A DNA stretch of 49,728 nucleotides from Clostridiales bacterium (GTDB lineage Bacteria; Bacillota; Desulfotomaculia; Desulfotomaculales; VENG01), in NCBI GenBank assembly GCA_016278505.1, contig JADQBQ010000042.1:1-49728 (forward strand), written 5' to 3'. Shown piece after piece: positions 1 through 8,487 of this stretch (its first letter is position 1; each line of letters starts with the position of its first letter). The position numbers and the translations under genes were made by a program. The notes under the pieces are model-generated. The model was not told where the DNA came from. It searched no databases and saw only the letters and a program-made list of their open reading frames with translations.

Positions 1-2093
1 CTTGCTGGGTGGGATTCGCACCCACTATATGACACGCCATTTCTCGGACGCACGGCCTGTTCCAACTTTTTATTTTCTTCTTTTATTTGTAACCAATCTG
101 AGTCCGGCACAAATAAATAAATTTCATCTCCGCTGACAACCGATGCCCCTTCACTTACACACACTTTTTCAATTACACCGGACATCTCCGACACCACTGC
201 TACCTGGCAAGGTATCATTACGCCGGGATAGCTTCCTTTTAACCACTGTCCGGCAGTCTGTACATAAACGTTGGCCTCTGATCCCGGGACCAGCTCACCG
301 GCATTATCAAAGCGGACCGATACCCTTAATTCAGAATTACCATCGGACGGCTTGTTTTCCGTAGGTTGTACAGCAAACACCTTTCCTGGAATAATGTATC
401 CGGGCTCAACCTGAATTTTAGCCGGGTACCCAACTGCAATCTTAAGTCCTTCCGGAACATTAAATATAGCTGTAACATCCATTTGTTTTTCCGCGGTCAG
501 TGTAGCAATAGTTTCACCCTCTGCTATGTGCTGCGCCGTCTTAACCAATACCTCGGTAACAGTTCCGGAGTAAGGCGCATTTATCCCTCTTGCAGCATTT
601 GCATTTAATAATTTTGAGTCATGCTTAAGTTGTTCTACCCAAAGCTTCATTTCAGAAAGAGAGACTCTGGCCTCTAGGTCTTCAACAACGGCAATAACCT
701 GTCCTTTTTCTACTTTCTCACCCACCCGGATATGTAATTCTTTTAAGACACCACGGACACCACTCACAACATTATAGGTTTCTGATGGTTTTATTATCGC
801 TGATGCTGTTATGGATGAATCTTCTCTGTGTTTTTGTTGTACCACAATTAATTTATTGCTAATCAATGACGCACCGGCCAAGGCGGCACCTAACAGAAAA
901 CAAATACCAAAGATTACCCCAATTCTATGCTTACATAGATTACGTAAGAATAAAGTCTTTTCTCCTTCACCGGAAACTACTCTGACATTGGAATACGCTT
1001 TATCCTTTCCGGTAGGTAACTCCAGCCACCCGGTATAAAGCACTGAACCGTCTTCTTCTTGAGATGACCAGGCAACAGGTATCGGTGCATTTGTTTTGGG
1101 AGCAGACTCCTGTAAATTGTTGTTATTACCAACTGCATAAACGGGCAGTTTTTTATTACCCCTTGCCGAAGAAACCGGGCAACAATAAATCTCATTGCTA
1201 GATTGCCAGCATGCAAAAACAAGCCCTGAACGCCATAAAAGTAAGGGCGAAATGCGCTTGATGTTTCCCGTTAATAATTTAAGTTCGGGGTACCATGTTG
1301 TCCCTTTCATCTTATAGCTTAAGGCTACCTGCTTACCATGGTGAACAGACCACATACAGTGAAGGTTTCCATCCGGATCTATCAAAAGCGCCGGAGTGGC
1401 GGCAGCACCGGAAGTCTCCGACAGTTTTTGGGGTACCCCCCACATCCCTGTTTTTTTAAAATCAGACCGTATATAATTTATTTCTGAACTAGCATCGCCG
1501 GAAAAACAATACACCAGGTGCAAATTTCCCTGTTGATCACAAACCCCGGATGCCATCCAATCTGTTTCCCAGCCTGATAACTCTTTTGCTCTACCGGGAA
1601 ACGGCAGATTAATAATTAGCGGCTTTAACCACCCGTCGATATGATTACGCCTGTGGTGCCTTAACACCCATTTTCCCGTAGTAACTTCACGCAATGCATG
1701 AATCACGTGAACTGTATTGCTCCACCGGTCGGCAATCACCACCGGTGCTCCGGCAACAACCTGCCCCTCACGGTACGCCCACAGGGTTTTCCGGCTCCAT
1801 TTCCCACCTTCTCTACAAACATAATCTACCGAAGGATTAAACCTATTTCTATAAGTCAAATGAATACGGTTATCCTCACTAAGAGCCAAACTAAAAGGAG
1901 TCTTGGCATCAGGACTCAATTCTTCCCCTTCCAGCCATGTCTTTCCATTATCCTGGGAAATACCACATTTAAGTGATTGATTATGGTCGATAAGAAAAAG
2001 CCACATTTTGCCGTTGTAATCATTAATTAACCGATAAGTCGGCCAAAAGGTATTTTTCTCCTGCAGCACCGGATAGCCTGTTCTTACACTCAT
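1..2093 (-). CDS. Sialidase-like N-terminus / membrane helix / HlyD-type adaptor fusion (3' end cut by window edge)
   Basis: I translated the reverse strand from the ATG at 2093 and found one uninterrupted frame of 697 codons running off position 1, so the C-terminus is missing. Residues 1 to about 385 look like a beta-propeller of the sialidase/BNR type: an exact Asp-box (SQDNGKTW, residues 46-53) and further W- and G-rich repeats resembling blades. A single hydrophobic segment follows at about 388-410. Then come biotinyl-lipoyl-like halves typical of HlyD/RND membrane-fusion proteins (about 430-560, with VRVGE-like and APYSGTV motifs around a short helical hairpin) and a further lipoyl-like part at about 630-680. 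The adaptor part would normally bridge an exporter and the outside. In-frame GTG and TTG codons lie just upstream of the ATG. The neighbours are SPOCS-like and glycan genes. The catalytic residues of true sialidases cannot be confirmed, so a non-enzymatic glycan-binding propeller is equally possible. Confidence 0.75.
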   Translation of the reverse strand, partial: MSVRTGYPVLQEKNTFWPTYRLINDYNGKMWLFLIDHNQSLKCGISQDNGKTWLEGEELSPDAKTPFSLALSEDNRIHLTYRNRFNPSVDYVCREGGKWSRKTLWAYREGQVVAGAPVVIADRWSNTVHVIHALREVTTGKWVLRHHRRNHIDGWLKPLIINLPFPGRAKELSGWETDWMASGVCDQQGNLHLVYCFSGDASSEINYIRSDFKKTGMWGVPQKLSETSGAAATPALLIDPDGNLHCMWSVHHGKQVALSYKMKGTTWYPELKLLTGNIKRISPLLLWRSGLVFACWQSSNEIYCCPVSSARGNKKLPVYAVGNNNNLQESAPKTNAPIPVAWSSQEEDGSVLYTGWLELPTGKDKAYSNVRVVSGEGEKTLFLRNLCKHRIGVIFGICFLLGAALAGASLISNKLIVVQQKHREDSSITASAIIKPSETYNVVSGVRGVLKELHIRVGEKVEKGQVIAVVEDLEARVSLSEMKLWVEQLKHDSKLLNANAARGINAPYSGTVTEVLVKTAQHIAEGETIATLTAEKQMDVTAIFNVPEGLKIAVGYPAKIQVEPGYIIPGKVFAVQPTENKPSDGNSELRVSVRFDNAGELVPGSEANVYVQTAGQWLKGSYPGVMIPCQVAVVSEMSGVIEKVCVSEGASVVSGDEIYLFVPDSDWLQIKEENKKLEQAVRPRNGVSYSGCESHPA

Positions 2094-2128
2094 ACACTTC
2101 ACGCCCTTGTTCAATCTAAATTAAGCAA

Positions 2129-2539
2129 CTATGGGAAGATTAATGTTTGCCGCTTATTAGTCTCAATACATACTCGCACCACAAATTTTTGGTGAATTCT
2201 ATAGGCCAATGAACCGTCTTGATTGAAATTTAGCAATTTCTCAACTAAAATATCCGCAATGCCGGAATCTGATACGAAAAAACTTTTCTCCTCTACAGCA
2301 TCCAGGTGTTCCAGTAAAAAGGAAAAGGGCACATCATCCATTACCTGCTGGTTAAGCCCGTTATCTCCCATATAATTGACAGTTAATCTCACATAACCCT
2401 CTACAAATACCTTCTTTTCTAAAACCTTCAAAAAGCAAATATTTACCACCCGTTCCACCTTGACCTGGTCCTGCAAGTCAACCCTGGCCGGAGGTATTAA
2501 TTCCAAGTTGTGTTCCAACAGAATTTCTTCAATTCCCAT
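2129..2539 (-). CDS. SPOCS/DUF3794-like protein A
   Basis: Small 136-residue protein. I chose the ATG at 2539 because AGGAG sits seven bases upstream; a GTG at 2554 is also in frame. The sequence has the pattern of SipL-type SPOCS (DUF3794) domains: a V-F-V-E-G-Y-V strand, a second strand ending in N-Y, then D-D-V-P-F and a late V-V-R-V-C-I strand. It can be aligned by eye with the protein at 2799-3224 and with the C-terminus of the glycosyltransferase at 3254-4840, sharing (V/I)(E/D)G(F/Y), (D/E)xPF and a V-x-x-C-I ending. In clostridia the SPOCS domain of SipL binds the spore coat base protein SpoIVA (family knowledge). It ends 36 bases before the start of the sialidase-like/HlyD gene and is probably co-transcribed with it. 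No signal peptide or membrane segment is visible. A role in the spore envelope is inference. Confidence 0.75.
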   Translation of the reverse strand: MGIEEILLEHNLELIPPARVDLQDQVKVERVVNICFLKVLEKKVFVEGYVRLTVNYMGDNGLNQQVMDDVPFSFLLEHLDAVEEKSFFVSDSGIADILVEKLLNFNQDGSLAYRIHQKFVVRVCIETNKRQTLIFP

Positions 2540-2798
2540 AACCTTACTCCTCACCCATAGTTTAATTATTCTATTCTTATTATTTAACTAATAGCAAGAA
2601 TACCAATAAACCGTATTCTTTTTCATTTAAAATCAAACGGAGCATGACAAACATATAATATAAGAGTTTAAAATTGCCAAAGCTTGCAGCAAATTAAGTA
2701 AACTGGTTCATCTCAACATCTAAGGTAAGAAGATAAGCTCCCACCTGTAAAAGTGCGAGTCTTAAAAATTAGATAAAATTTTTAGGGAGGTTTTATAA

Positions 2799-3224
2799 AT
2801 GTTTTATAACCCGCAAACATGTTGTCAAATTTTTATCGAGAACAGTATCCACCTAGCTCCGGCGGCCCAAAGAGGCACTGTGAAATGCCTGCCAGAGGAT
2901 TCAATCCAAGTTACACAAGTTAAAAGTTATCCAGGCACAGTATTTATCGATGGCTTTGTTCGCGTAACCATTGAATATACCGACAAAAAAGACAACCTAC
3001 AAAAAAGAACGGATGATATCCCTTTCCAATGCAGCATGAGCCGTAAGGACGCCAATGAGGGAGATCCGTTTTATGTTACAGGCAGCACAGTATTAACTCA
3101 ATTATCTGCGGAAGAGAGTACTTTCGGCGGACCATTCAACCCGGAAATTGCTGAGCCGTCACTTGCTTTTCAATTCAACGAACAAAAAATAATAATGATA
3201 TGTATTAGAAAAAAAACCGCCTAA
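2799..3224 (+). CDS. SPOCS/DUF3794-like protein B
   Basis: 141-residue protein with a strong ribosome-binding site (AGGGAGG) before the ATG. It opens with NPQTCCQ, almost the same as the NPRTCCQ that begins the SPOCS-like extension of the neighbouring glycosyltransferase. The core has VFIDGFVRVTIEY, DDIPF and DANEGDPF, each with a counterpart in that extension. It is the only plus-strand gene in the first 12 kb and converges on the glycosyltransferase gene. The close resemblance suggests it arose by duplication, with one copy staying free and the other fused. No transmembrane segment or signal peptide is visible. The paired cysteines near the N-terminus could form disulfides or bind metal. 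A spore-coat or spore-glycan role is inferred from the family only. Confidence 0.75.
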   Translation: MFYNPQTCCQIFIENSIHLAPAAQRGTVKCLPEDSIQVTQVKSYPGTVFIDGFVRVTIEYTDKKDNLQKRTDDIPFQCSMSRKDANEGDPFYVTGSTVLTQLSAEESTFGGPFNPEIAEPSLAFQFNEQKIIMICIRKKTA

Positions 3225-3253
3225 AAAGCGGCTGCAACAAAAGAAATCATAAA

Positions 3254-4840
3254 TTATGGATGAACTGCTTGCATTAATACCTGTTTTTTAACACAGATGT
3301 TAACAACCAATCTTTCTCTTAGTTCGGAAGCTAAGGTACCATCCTTATTATAATTGTTCAGCTCTCCGGAAATTAATGCAAGTACCTCCATACCATCCGG
3401 CACGAAGACATCTCCTTCATTAGCGTCGTCCCGCTGGATTACACCTTGAAATGGGAATTCATCTACTATTACTTCTTCAGCATCATCCGTGCAGCAATTT
3501 AAACTTTTATAAACAATAGTCTTACTAATAAACCCTTCTATTACCACTATTCCCGGCCCCGACCTAATTGTTTCTTTAAGGCAAATTTCCCTTTTCACCA
3601 GTGGTTCAAAATGGATTAAAACTGGAGGAATAAGTTGTGTTTTTTGTTCCAATATTATTTGGCAGCAAGTTCGGGGGTTCAGGGGATATATGGGAAAACA
3701 AGAGGCCTGATGTGGTTGATAAGGCTCATATCCTATTCCACCCAGATTACCGTATAGTGCTAGAAGCTTTTTTTCTTCCCTTACCCAATTATATTGTGCA
3801 GCCCAGGCTTTTCGCCCGTTTTTCCCCAGTCGACGGCATAAATCAGGGGCGGCGGCAAGTTTTTGCAGTGCCCCGGCAATGGCCCGGCAGTCCCCGGGCT
3901 GAACGGTAACTCCACAGCCATTACCCAGCACAATGTCCTCCCATAAAGGGAAGGATGATACCAACACTGGTAACCCCGCTGCCATATACTCGAACATTTT
4001 TAAAGGCAATGAGGATAAGTGATTCGGGAGCGGATGTAAACAAGCCAACCCAGCGTCAACCGAATCCAATAAACCTGGTATTTCCTCCGGGGGCAGTACT
4101 CCCAAGTAGATTAAATTGTCATTCCGGCCGGCTTGCTCTAACACTATACGTTCCAATGCAGAGTCTGCAAAATGGCCGGCCAAGACCAGCCTAACCCCCC
4201 GGGTTAATTTTAGTGCCTCCAGCAGGTCTACAATCCCCCGGGCTTCAGAAAGCACTCCTATATATGCAGCAGTAAATGTACTATCCCGGTGGAAATAATC
4301 TTTTATAACCTTTGGTTGAATGACATCCGGCGGCGGGAAATTACATACGGAAACGATTGTAGTATTAGTAAAATTTTTTGCAATGGCGGGTGTTGCTGCT
4401 ACAACCGCGTCCAATCTTCCCGCCATGAACTTTTCCATCCACCCAAATATTCTCGCTATCGGTAGCCGAAACCGGGCGGGCAACCACTGCTTGTGCCTCA
4501 GAGTTAGGCTATAATCCTCGTGAACATCATATATTACCTGCTTATTAGTAATGTACTTAATGATTAATCCTATGAAAATCAATTCAGGGTCATGAAAATG
4601 AACAAATTCAGCACGAGAGCGAAGTCCCCGCCATAACAAACGCAACCATAGTAAAGGCCGGCCTGTACGCCGACCTTTGGGTAAACCTACTACAGTTATA
4701 CCTTCCACATTTTTAACACCGGACAGTCCTAAAGCATGTATCTCCACCTGGTATTGACGGACAAGAGAACGAGCCTGCCGGTAAAAAATACGGTTGTCAT
4801 ACCAAAAGTGAACCGAAGACATAATAAATATTTTTGACAT
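3254..4840 (-). CDS. GT4-type glycosyltransferase fused to a C-terminal SPOCS-like domain
   Basis: 528 residues, start ATG at 4840 behind TTAGGTGAT. Residues 1 to about 370 are a GT-B glycosyltransferase of the GT4 kind: an N-terminal Rossmann half with HFHDPE and YDVHEDY, then AAYIGVLSEARGI, a sugar-nucleotide region (PLKMFEYMAAGLPVLVS) and the closing NWVREEKKLLALY. Family enzymes transfer a sugar from a nucleotide donor to a growing glycan. A short linker rich in P, Y and Q follows. From NPRTCCQ (about residue 390) to the end the protein is a SPOCS/DUF3794-like domain resembling the free protein at 2799-3224. The frame is continuous across the junction. The gene is last in a leftward string of glycan genes, 32 bases after the PIG-L gene. 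I infer that the SPOCS part tethers the enzyme or its product to a spore layer. I know of no described protein with this layout. Confidence 0.85.
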   Translation of the reverse strand: MSKIFIMSSVHFWYDNRIFYRQARSLVRQYQVEIHALGLSGVKNVEGITVVGLPKGRRTGRPLLWLRLLWRGLRSRAEFVHFHDPELIFIGLIIKYITNKQVIYDVHEDYSLTLRHKQWLPARFRLPIARIFGWMEKFMAGRLDAVVAATPAIAKNFTNTTIVSVCNFPPPDVIQPKVIKDYFHRDSTFTAAYIGVLSEARGIVDLLEALKLTRGVRLVLAGHFADSALERIVLEQAGRNDNLIYLGVLPPEEIPGLLDSVDAGLACLHPLPNHLSSLPLKMFEYMAAGLPVLVSSFPLWEDIVLGNGCGVTVQPGDCRAIAGALQKLAAAPDLCRRLGKNGRKAWAAQYNWVREEKKLLALYGNLGGIGYEPYQPHQASCFPIYPLNPRTCCQIILEQKTQLIPPVLIHFEPLVKREICLKETIRSGPGIVVIEGFISKTIVYKSLNCCTDDAEEVIVDEFPFQGVIQRDDANEGDVFVPDGMEVLALISGELNNYNKDGTLASELRERLVVNICVKKQVLMQAVHP

Positions 4841-4872
4841 CAGATCACCTAACTTTATTGTTTTTAAGGCAA

Positions 4873-5502
4873 CTAATCAATAAATAACCTTATTGTTTCA
4901 AAAGCTTCAGCATAAGGCACCCCAATTTGGGTCCCCCGCGTTGTAGCCAGAGAACGTATAAATTCCTCGTTGGCATAGGGGCGTCTGGCTTGTGACTCGT
5001 AACAGGCCAGGGCTGCTAATTTATCCTTAATATTGATCTCGTCTAAAGCTATAAAACAACTAGTAGAAAAAGCCAGGTTATTCCAGGGCTCTTCATATCC
5101 CAGTAAAGTAGCATTTCTAAAAGCCCGAACTCCCTCCATGGCCACCGTTTGATGATCCTGATGGAGATCTCCCAGGGATGGAAGAAAGACTAAATCCGGT
5201 TTTAAATCCTTTTTGAGCTCTACCATTATCTCTAATATATGTTGGCGGTAAGCCGGCAATTCCCGTACGGTAAAGTCGTAAAGCAGCAAATTCGACGGTG
5301 AAATACCAAGCTTAGACGTTGCCAAAGTTACTTCTTTTTTTAGAATATCTTTAGGAAATCCTTCCGGCACTGATTTTTCCGCCGTGGAAAAAGCAACATA
5401 GAAAACATCTGTCCCCTTAGCCAGGAACTTGCTTATGGCACCCCCACACCCAAATTCGCCGTCGTCTGTATGGGGTGCCAGTATCAATACCCTTTTTATC
5501 AT
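4873..5502 (-). CDS. PIG-L/LmbE-family deacetylase
   Basis: 209 residues, ATG preceded by GGGGGTGGG. The N-terminus has the family's metal-binding motif as APHTDDGEFGCGG (the usual form is PHPDDE) and later LHQDHQ, the HxxH pair that completes the zinc site. Family members remove the acetyl group from N-acetylglucosamine-type sugars on small molecules, lipids or nucleotides. The change from PDDE to TDDGE is seen in other family members and need not mean loss of activity. It lies 35 bases downstream of the DegT aminotransferase and 32 bases upstream of the glycosyltransferase, so it probably acts on the amino sugar made by this operon. No signal peptide, so cytoplasmic. Length is normal for the family. 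Confidence 0.85.
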   Translation of the reverse strand: MIKRVLILAPHTDDGEFGCGGAISKFLAKGTDVFYVAFSTAEKSVPEGFPKDILKKEVTLATSKLGISPSNLLLYDFTVRELPAYRQHILEIMVELKKDLKPDLVFLPSLGDLHQDHQTVAMEGVRAFRNATLLGYEEPWNNLAFSTSCFIALDEINIKDKLAALACYESQARRPYANEEFIRSLATTRGTQIGVPYAEAFETIRLFID

Positions 5503-5537
5503 TTTTTACCCACCCCCGTCCCTTGGTTCTTTTATAT

Positions 5538-6644
5538 TTAGGATTTAAGCACATCCACTACACGTTTCACTATGCTATCATCTAACCCGGCATAAAGCGG
5601 CAGAGACAGCACTTCACGAGAGGCCAGTTCCGCCTCCGGCAAATCTCCCTTCCTATACCCCAAATAATTAAAAGCTTCTTGTAAATGCAAAGGCAGAGGA
5701 TAATAAACACCTGCCGCTATATTATTACGAGTAAGTTCCTTTAAAATTTTGTCTCGATGGGAACACCTTACTGTATACAAATGATAGACATGATGATTAA
5801 TTGATTCCTCCTTGGGCAGCCTCAATGTAAATCCTTCAAATGTAAGGTCGTCACATAATTTTGCGTATTGCGCAGACAATCTCCTTCGTTCTTGATTCCA
5901 TTTATCTAAGTGTCTTAATTTAACACGAATTATCGCCGCCTGTATTTCATCCAGGCGGCTGTTATAACCGATTACCCGGTGGTAATATTTTTTTGTGCTG
6001 CCGTGTACCCGCAGCATACGAATTTTTTCTGCCAGTACGCCATCATTAGTAACCACCATACCCCCGTCACCGTATCCACCAAGGTTCTTGGTAGGAAAGA
6101 AGCTAAAACATCCCGCTGATCCCAGTGAGCCGGCCTTTTGGCCTTTGTACAATGCTCCTATAGCCTGGCAGGCATCTTCTATCACCGTTAAGTTAAATTG
6201 TTTGGCTAGTTCATTAATTACCTCCATATTTGCCGTTTGCCCAAAAATATGAACAGGTACTATAGCCTTGGTTCGAGGGGTGATTTTATTACATATATGT
6301 TGCGGACTAATATTGAAGGTATCCGGTTCTATATCGACAAATACAGGTTTTGCACCTACCCTGGCAATTGCTCCCGCTGTGGCAAAAAATGAAAAAGGGG
6401 TGGTAATTACTTCGTCACCGGCACCAATACCGGCTGCCAATAATGAAAGAATCAGGGCATCAGTTCCACTGGCTACCCCGATTCCGTAACTTGTCCCGCA
6501 ATATCCAGCTATTTCTGCCTCCAGTGCTGTCACATTGGAGCCCAGAATGTACTCTCCACCCGCAAGCACATCCTGGATGGCTTGCATTATTTCCTCTCTG
6601 AGTTCCTTATATTGAACCTTTATATCTATAAGTGGAATGGCCAT
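5538..6644 (-). CDS. DegT/DnrJ/EryC1/StrS-family sugar aminotransferase
   Basis: 368 residues from the ATG at 6644, which has AGGAGG upstream and lies one base after the stop of the preceding acetyltransferase; a longer frame reaching 6752 is less likely. The protein is a PLP-dependent aminotransferase of the type that aminates keto-nucleotide sugars: N-terminal PLIDIKVQYKEL, GVASGTDAL, TTPFSFFATAGAI, VPVHIFGQ, EDACQAIGA, and the PLP lysine in FFPTKNLGGYGDGG, followed by NSRLDEIQAAI. With the neighbouring UDP-sugar dehydrogenase and acetyltransferase it resembles the WbpA-WbpE-WbpD route to 2,3-diacetamido-glucuronic acid. The matching 3-dehydrogenase (WbpB) is not in the window, so the end product is uncertain. 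Confidence 0.9.
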   Translation of the reverse strand: MAIPLIDIKVQYKELREEIMQAIQDVLAGGEYILGSNVTALEAEIAGYCGTSYGIGVASGTDALILSLLAAGIGAGDEVITTPFSFFATAGAIARVGAKPVFVDIEPDTFNISPQHICNKITPRTKAIVPVHIFGQTANMEVINELAKQFNLTVIEDACQAIGALYKGQKAGSLGSAGCFSFFPTKNLGGYGDGGMVVTNDGVLAEKIRMLRVHGSTKKYYHRVIGYNSRLDEIQAAIIRVKLRHLDKWNQERRRLSAQYAKLCDDLTFEGFTLRLPKEESINHHVYHLYTVRCSHRDKILKELTRNNIAAGVYYPLPLHLQEAFNYLGYRKGDLPEAELASREVLSLPLYAGLDDSIVKRVVDVLKS

Positions 6645-6645
6645 C

Positions 6646-7389
6646 TTAATCCTCCTGCTTGATAAATTCTTTTTGCGGTACCGCTCTTTTAACCCGGCTG
6701 GGTACGCCCATATAAACTTTCCCCTGCTCTGTATTTTTAGTAACAACGGCACCGGCTGCTACAAATGTCTCTTCTGCCACAGTTATCCCCGGTAACAAAA
6801 GTGCTCCTCCTCCCACCCGGGCAGCGTATTTGATTATAGGGCCTTGTTTAGCAGCTAGGCGTGCTTCGGTACGCCCCATATAATTGTCGTTAGTAGTAAT
6901 CACCATGGGAGCAATGAATACATTATCCTCAAGTACAGTATGAGCTGTTATGTAAGCACCACTTTGAACTTTACAGTTTTTACCTATCGCAGCCTCATTT
7001 TCAACAATAACCCCCGTCCCTATCATGGTTCGTTCTCCTATCAGGCAATTTTCCCTGACCAGCGCTCTGTCCCCCATAAAACATTCCTGCCCCAGCTCGC
7101 AGCCCGCGTATATTATAGCCATTGTACCGATAATGCTGTTATCAGCAATGGAAACAGCATTTAGCGGCCTGTTTTTTACCGTGCTGGTCACGGCGAAAAC
7201 TGGTTTTTTACCGACCACTGCACCGTCTCCTATGGTAACTCCGCTGCCAATCCGGGTCCCCTTAAATATTTTCACATTGTCCCCTATACAAACACCGTTG
7301 CCAACTTTTACATCTGATTCAATTATAGAAAATCTTCCTACTTTTACTCCCTGCCCCAGTGAAGCGTTATCGTCAATATATCTCTCCAT
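6646..7389 (-). CDS. Left-handed beta-helix (hexapeptide-repeat) acyltransferase
   Basis: 247 residues, built almost entirely of hexapeptide repeats of the form (I/V)GxGxx (for example GSGVTIGDGAVVG and the run around ENEAAIGKN), ending with GGGALLLPGITVAEETFVAAG and the closing MGVPSRV motif. Such proteins are trimeric sugar-nucleotide N- or O-acetyltransferases (WbpD/WlbB-like). The repeat number is higher than in the shortest family members, giving a long helix. One base separates its stop from the start of the aminotransferase, which suggests translational coupling: aminate, then acetylate. The start ATG is 26 bases after the LCP gene's stop, so the three genes probably share a transcript. 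The acyl acceptor cannot be told from sequence. Confidence 0.88.
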   Translation of the reverse strand: MERYIDDNASLGQGVKVGRFSIIESDVKVGNGVCIGDNVKIFKGTRIGSGVTIGDGAVVGKKPVFAVTSTVKNRPLNAVSIADNSIIGTMAIIYAGCELGQECFMGDRALVRENCLIGERTMIGTGVIVENEAAIGKNCKVQSGAYITAHTVLEDNVFIAPMVITTNDNYMGRTEARLAAKQGPIIKYAARVGGGALLLPGITVAEETFVAAGAVVTKNTEQGKVYMGVPSRVKRAVPQKEFIKQED

Positions 7390-7415
7390 ATTCTCATCTC
7401 CTATATAAGATCTTG

Positions 7416-8387
7416 TTAATGCGTTACAGCAAATTGTTCCTGTATTTGCTTAATTGCACTAGAATCTGGAATCCAGTAACTAATTCCTTCAATGTATTTG
7501 GGTGTTCCAGCCAGTGTTTGTAACTGCAAATCCCCCAGGTCTACTTTTCTGGCCAATAAGCCCAGCTTGATAATGTCACCAAGTGATAAAGAAGTGTTGG
7601 AATGCCTGCGAAGTTCCATATATATACTGGCTAAGTCCAGCGGCCCTACCTGCTGCCGCACCTTTTGCAGCAGTGCGCGTAAAAATTGCTGCTGCCTTTC
7701 AATTCTCCCTATATCTCCAGTGGGGCAGTTGCGGTCAAGTATATAATAGTAGGCTTGCTGACTGGTCATTGTTTGTTTACCCTTGGCAAAGTGATAGTAT
7801 TTGCCTTCCATTTCCTGAGGCACTTCAATCTCAATACCCCCTAAAATATCAACTATACGGGCAAAGACAGTGTAATCAAGCCTTAGAAAGTGATCCATTT
7901 TTATTCCGAGTAATTTTTCAACCGACTCAATGGTAAGGGGCATACCACCGTAAACATGAGCATGGGCAATCTTAGTCATATTGTGCCCCGGTACCTGGGC
8001 TCTGGTATCACGGGGTATGGATAAACACTCTACCTGTTGTCTGTCAGGGTTCACTCGCAACAGTAAAATCACATCAGCCCGGTAAGGACCGGGGCGTGCA
8101 GGTCCATCAGGGGAACCATGTTTATCTAAACCCACCATTAGTATATTCATGGATTTATTAAGGTTAGTTGATGACTCGGCGTCAATAGTAGGCTTAGTGG
8201 TTGGCTGTAGTGATTCAGTTTCTTTACTATCTAGTTTTGTTATATTTGCAGATGAATGTTGGCCATTATTTTGAGCATAGCCCAGGTATAAAACAGATGT
8301 AATTACAAAACCCACTAACAATAAACATAATGCCAGTTTATTAAAAATTCTTTTCAACCTTTCCACCCGCCTAACTTTTTGATCCAT
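7416..8387 (-). CDS. LytR-CpsA-Psr (LCP) family cell-wall glycan ligase
   Basis: About 323 residues. An ATG at 8387 has a better-spaced GTAGGTAG site than the GTG at 8393. A basic N-terminus is followed by one membrane helix (about residues 15-38), a Ser/Thr-rich linker, and the LCP domain: ILMVGLDKH, YRADVILLLRVNP, SIPRDTRAQVPGH with the conserved arginines, MTKIAHAHVYGG, LDYTVFARIVDILGGIEIEVP and the late DIGRIERQQQFL. Family members move undecaprenyl-linked polymers onto peptidoglycan on the outer face of the membrane. Its place at the head of the aminotransferase/deacetylase/glycosyltransferase string suggests that the glycan made here is attached to the wall or, during sporulation, to the cortex side. 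It follows the terminator of the dehydrogenase gene and so likely has its own promoter. Confidence 0.9.
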   Translation of the reverse strand: MDQKVRRVERLKRIFNKLALCLLLVGFVITSVLYLGYAQNNGQHSSANITKLDSKETESLQPTTKPTIDAESSTNLNKSMNILMVGLDKHGSPDGPARPGPYRADVILLLRVNPDRQQVECLSIPRDTRAQVPGHNMTKIAHAHVYGGMPLTIESVEKLLGIKMDHFLRLDYTVFARIVDILGGIEIEVPQEMEGKYYHFAKGKQTMTSQQAYYYILDRNCPTGDIGRIERQQQFLRALLQKVRQQVGPLDLASIYMELRRHSNTSLSLGDIIKLGLLARKVDLGDLQLQTLAGTPKYIEGISYWIPDSSAIKQIQEQFAVTH

Positions 8388-8443
8388 ATTCACTACCTAC
8401 TAATCTATTCAGGGTGAGTTTTTTTGTGATTGTTGGTAAAGTA

Positions 8444-8473
8444 TAAAAAACAGCATCTTCCAAGAAGATGCTG
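8444..8473 (-). terminator. Intrinsic terminator after nucleotide-sugar dehydrogenase gene
   Basis: On the minus strand a 10-bp perfect stem (CAGCATCTTC with GAAGATGCTG, loop of three) is followed directly by six U residues. It separates the dehydrogenase gene from the LCP-led operon. Confidence 0.9.
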
Positions 8474-8487
8474 CCTATGCTTACACT

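Noticed and set aside
143-1976. Several short open frames on the plus strand and one on the minus strand (977-1222)
   Set aside because: They lie inside the continuous 697-codon minus-strand frame of the propeller/HlyD gene, have no ribosome-binding sites, and encode low-complexity products.
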